From NCBI RefSeq assembly GCF_900299525.1, contig NZ_OMKA01000007.1:1-64000 (forward strand): DNA of 64,000 nucleotides, read 5' to 3'. This DNA comes from Aquimarina sp. Aq78 (GTDB lineage Bacteria > Bacteroidota > Bacteroidia > Flavobacteriales > Flavobacteriaceae). The first letter of the stretch is position 1, and each line of letters opens with the position of its first letter. Below, one piece after another: positions 63,696 through 64,000 of the stretch. Made by a program: the position numbers and the translations under genes. The notes under the pieces are model-generated. The model was given only the letters and a program-made list of their open reading frames with translations. It was not told the origin of the DNA and made no database searches.

Positions 63696-64000
63696 ATGTA
63701 CTATAACAAAATAAAAACGATATTACTTTTCAGTGTTTTCACAATTACCTTTTCATACTCTCAAAACCTTGAAAGCAAAATCAATGATATACTAAATAAC
63801 GAATATTCGAATGGAAGCACTGGCTGTGTTGCTTTGGTATCAAAAGGAGGAAATATCATTTATCATAATGCTCTCGGTTTGGCAGATTTGGAGCTGAACA
63901 CTCCAATGACAAAAGATATGGTGTTTGAAATTGGGTCATTAACCAAGCAGTTTACAGCAGTAGCCATATTGATGCTAAACGAGCAAGGAAAATTAAATTT
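63696..64000 (+). CDS. Serine hydrolase of the beta-lactamase fold, 5' part only
   Basis: The reading frame from the ATG at 63696 stays open to the window edge (101 codons). It has a signal peptide (IKTILLFSVFTITFSYS) and then ILNNEYSNGSTGCVALVSKG, YHNALGLADLELNTPMTKD and the catalytic SxxK motif in FEIGSLTKQFTAVAILML (SLTK). This is the class C beta-lactamase-like family, probably a peptidase or esterase. The start lies 62 bp past an entry box like those of the cassette array, so this gene may be another cassette; its 3' end is outside the window. Confidence 0.85.
   Translation, partial: MYYNKIKTILLFSVFTITFSYSQNLESKINDILNNEYSNGSTGCVALVSKGGNIIYHNALGLADLELNTPMTKDMVFEIGSLTKQFTAVAILMLNEQGKLN

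Overview
The window looks like the chromosome of a marine member of the Flavobacteriaceae (Bacteroidota), perhaps close to Aquimarina; the genus is a guess. The reasons are a low-GC genome, a type IX secretion sorting domain on a large metalloprotease, many Bacteroidota-style lipoproteins, TAnnTTTG-type -7 promoter elements, a Porin_10-type porin, and a lysyl-tRNA synthetase, RNase HII and LipB of flavobacterial type. I see no rRNA, tRNA, CRISPR array, transposase or prophage.

Layout. 0.2-5.1 kb: leftward genes for AraC-type regulators, a serine hydrolase and a SpoT-like HD protein. 5.1-8.8 kb: leftward accessory genes (beta-propeller lipoprotein, VOC protein, two unknowns) separated by long imperfect palindromes. 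8.8-13.9 kb: two Crp/Fnr regulators with small membrane proteins and a porin. 14.5-21.5 kb: three related surface lipoproteins (Kelch, IPT/TIG and leucine-rich repeat) around a hybrid histidine kinase/AraC regulator. 21.8-49.6 kb: mostly housekeeping and secreted-protein genes (rnhB, reprolysin-like protease, lipB, S41 peptidase, DUF1573, lysS, a SPOR-like protein, DUF2157/GDYXXLXY, YiaA/B). 49.6-52.0 kb: dispersed palindromic repeats and a second S41 peptidase. 52.0-59.3 kb: an accessory island. 59.3-64.0 kb: an XRE regulator, dense repeat arrays around a GIY-YIG gene, an NTF2-like protein, an ECF-type sigma factor and the start of a beta-lactamase-like gene.

The most unusual feature is a cassette organisation of accessory genes at two loci (about 5.07-8.70 kb on the minus strand and 52.65-59.26 kb on the plus strand), with a probable further cassette beginning at 63.6 kb. 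Each gene starts just after a GTT-containing box and ends at or next to a box that is the reverse complement of its own start box. Between neighbouring genes lies a 130-400 bp imperfect palindrome. This is the topology expected of integron gene cassettes with attC sites, but the boxes and sizes are not canonical and no integrase is present here.

The plus-strand array carries a two-gene ATPase/DUF4435 system resembling the anti-phage system PARIS (AriA/AriB). The next cassette holds a single protein with an ATPase fused to a DUF4435/TOPRIM-like domain, so split and fused versions of one architecture sit side by side. The array therefore looks like a small defence or accessory gene collection.
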